Shown here: in pieces, positions 5,318-5,409 of the stretch
How the letters are laid out: each line of letters opens with the position of its first letter
How positions within the stretch are numbered: position 1 is the first letter of the stretch
Assembly (NCBI GenBank): GCA_025363495.1
Contig: JANYDR010000512.1
Location: 1 to 5,409, forward strand
Length of the DNA: 5,409 bases
Reading direction: 5' to 3'
Source: Cyclobacteriaceae bacterium
Lineage (GTDB): Bacteria; Bacteroidota; Bacteroidia; Cytophagales; Cyclobacteriaceae
Position numbers and translations under genes: made by a program
The notes under the pieces: generated by a model
What the model saw: the letters and a program-made list of their open reading frames with translations, nothing else
Databases searched by the model: none
What the model was told of the DNA's origin: nothing

Positions 5318-5409
5318 TTAGTTCTTCTTCTTTGACTTCCTATCAGTCGCTCTTTGAGCTTCGCCTGCTTTGGCAATTTCAGTCATGAACTTCATCCAGG
5401 ATTTTGCCA
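5318..5409 (-). CDS. C-terminal end of a gene cut by the window edge
   Basis: On the minus strand a frame enters at the right edge and ends at TAA (5318-5320). Its 29 visible residues read AKSWMKFMTEIAKAGEAQ, then RATDRKSKKKN. This is an amphipathic helix followed by a lysine-rich tail, and it looks like real protein. It overlaps the unlikely extended start of the next gene (up to 5376), which is the main reason for shortening that gene. The close spacing (13 or 25 nt to the next ATG) suggests one operon. Too little is visible to name a family. Confidence 0.65.
   Translation of the reverse strand, partial: AKSWMKFMTEIAKAGEAQRATDRKSKKKN

Noticed and set aside
5293..5376. Extended N-terminus (MPKQAKLKERL...) for the 203-aa membrane protein
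   Set aside because: It overlaps the well-formed end of the preceding gene in another frame and would put a basic segment before the membrane helix without a start signal. The ATGs at 5292 or 5304 fit better.

Overview
The window most likely comes from a member of the Bacteroidota, probably an environmental Cytophagia, Chitinophagia or Sphingobacteriia type. The RHS core has the typical Bacteroidota wording (YYPFGLTFNSY, YNGKELQ, GRWGVIDPL, RRWSPYNYAFDNP, FMDPDG). No gene start has a convincing Shine-Dalgarno sequence, and two TAnnTTTG-type -7 promoter boxes sit in the one divergent intergenic region. No rRNA, tRNA or CRISPR array was seen. The window appears to be an accessory region, with mobile-element debris and two candidate conflict modules lying tail to tail.

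Left part (1-2647). Positions 2-175 may hold a decayed end of a gene carrying a CxxC motif, followed by a short hairpin (163-180). A minus-strand P-loop ATPase (194-1222) resembles the middle section of the large primase/ATPase proteins of Bacteroidota mobile elements, without the zinc-finger and Toprim part and without the usual C-terminus. It is divergent from an XRE-family regulator (1368-1706). That regulator is followed after 8 nt by a PD-(D/E)XK nuclease-fold protein (1715-2647) with an N-terminal helical region and a coiled coil. The 145-bp divergent gap holds a plausible promoter for each direction and a pair of inverted GTACGAT half-sites, so the regulator probably controls both sides. 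The pair HTH plus nuclease looks like a self-regulated restriction or anti-phage unit.

Middle (2683-2916). A 77-aa protein with two membrane segments is on the plus strand. It converges on the right-hand module and overlaps it by 11 nt. A perfect 9-bp hairpin lies just past its stop.

Right part (2906-5409, all minus strand). In transcription order: the tail of a lysine-rich protein (5318 to the window edge), a 203-aa protein with one N-terminal membrane segment and no recognised function (4681-5292), a short orphan RHS protein whose variable C-terminus follows the DPDG boundary (3628-4632), and a lipoprotein built of about nine MORN-type repeats (2906-3631). The last two overlap by ATGA, so they are very likely translationally coupled. 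This arrangement fits a polymorphic-toxin C-terminus with a candidate envelope-anchored immunity protein. By eye this half is richer in A+T than the ATPase/HTH/nuclease half.
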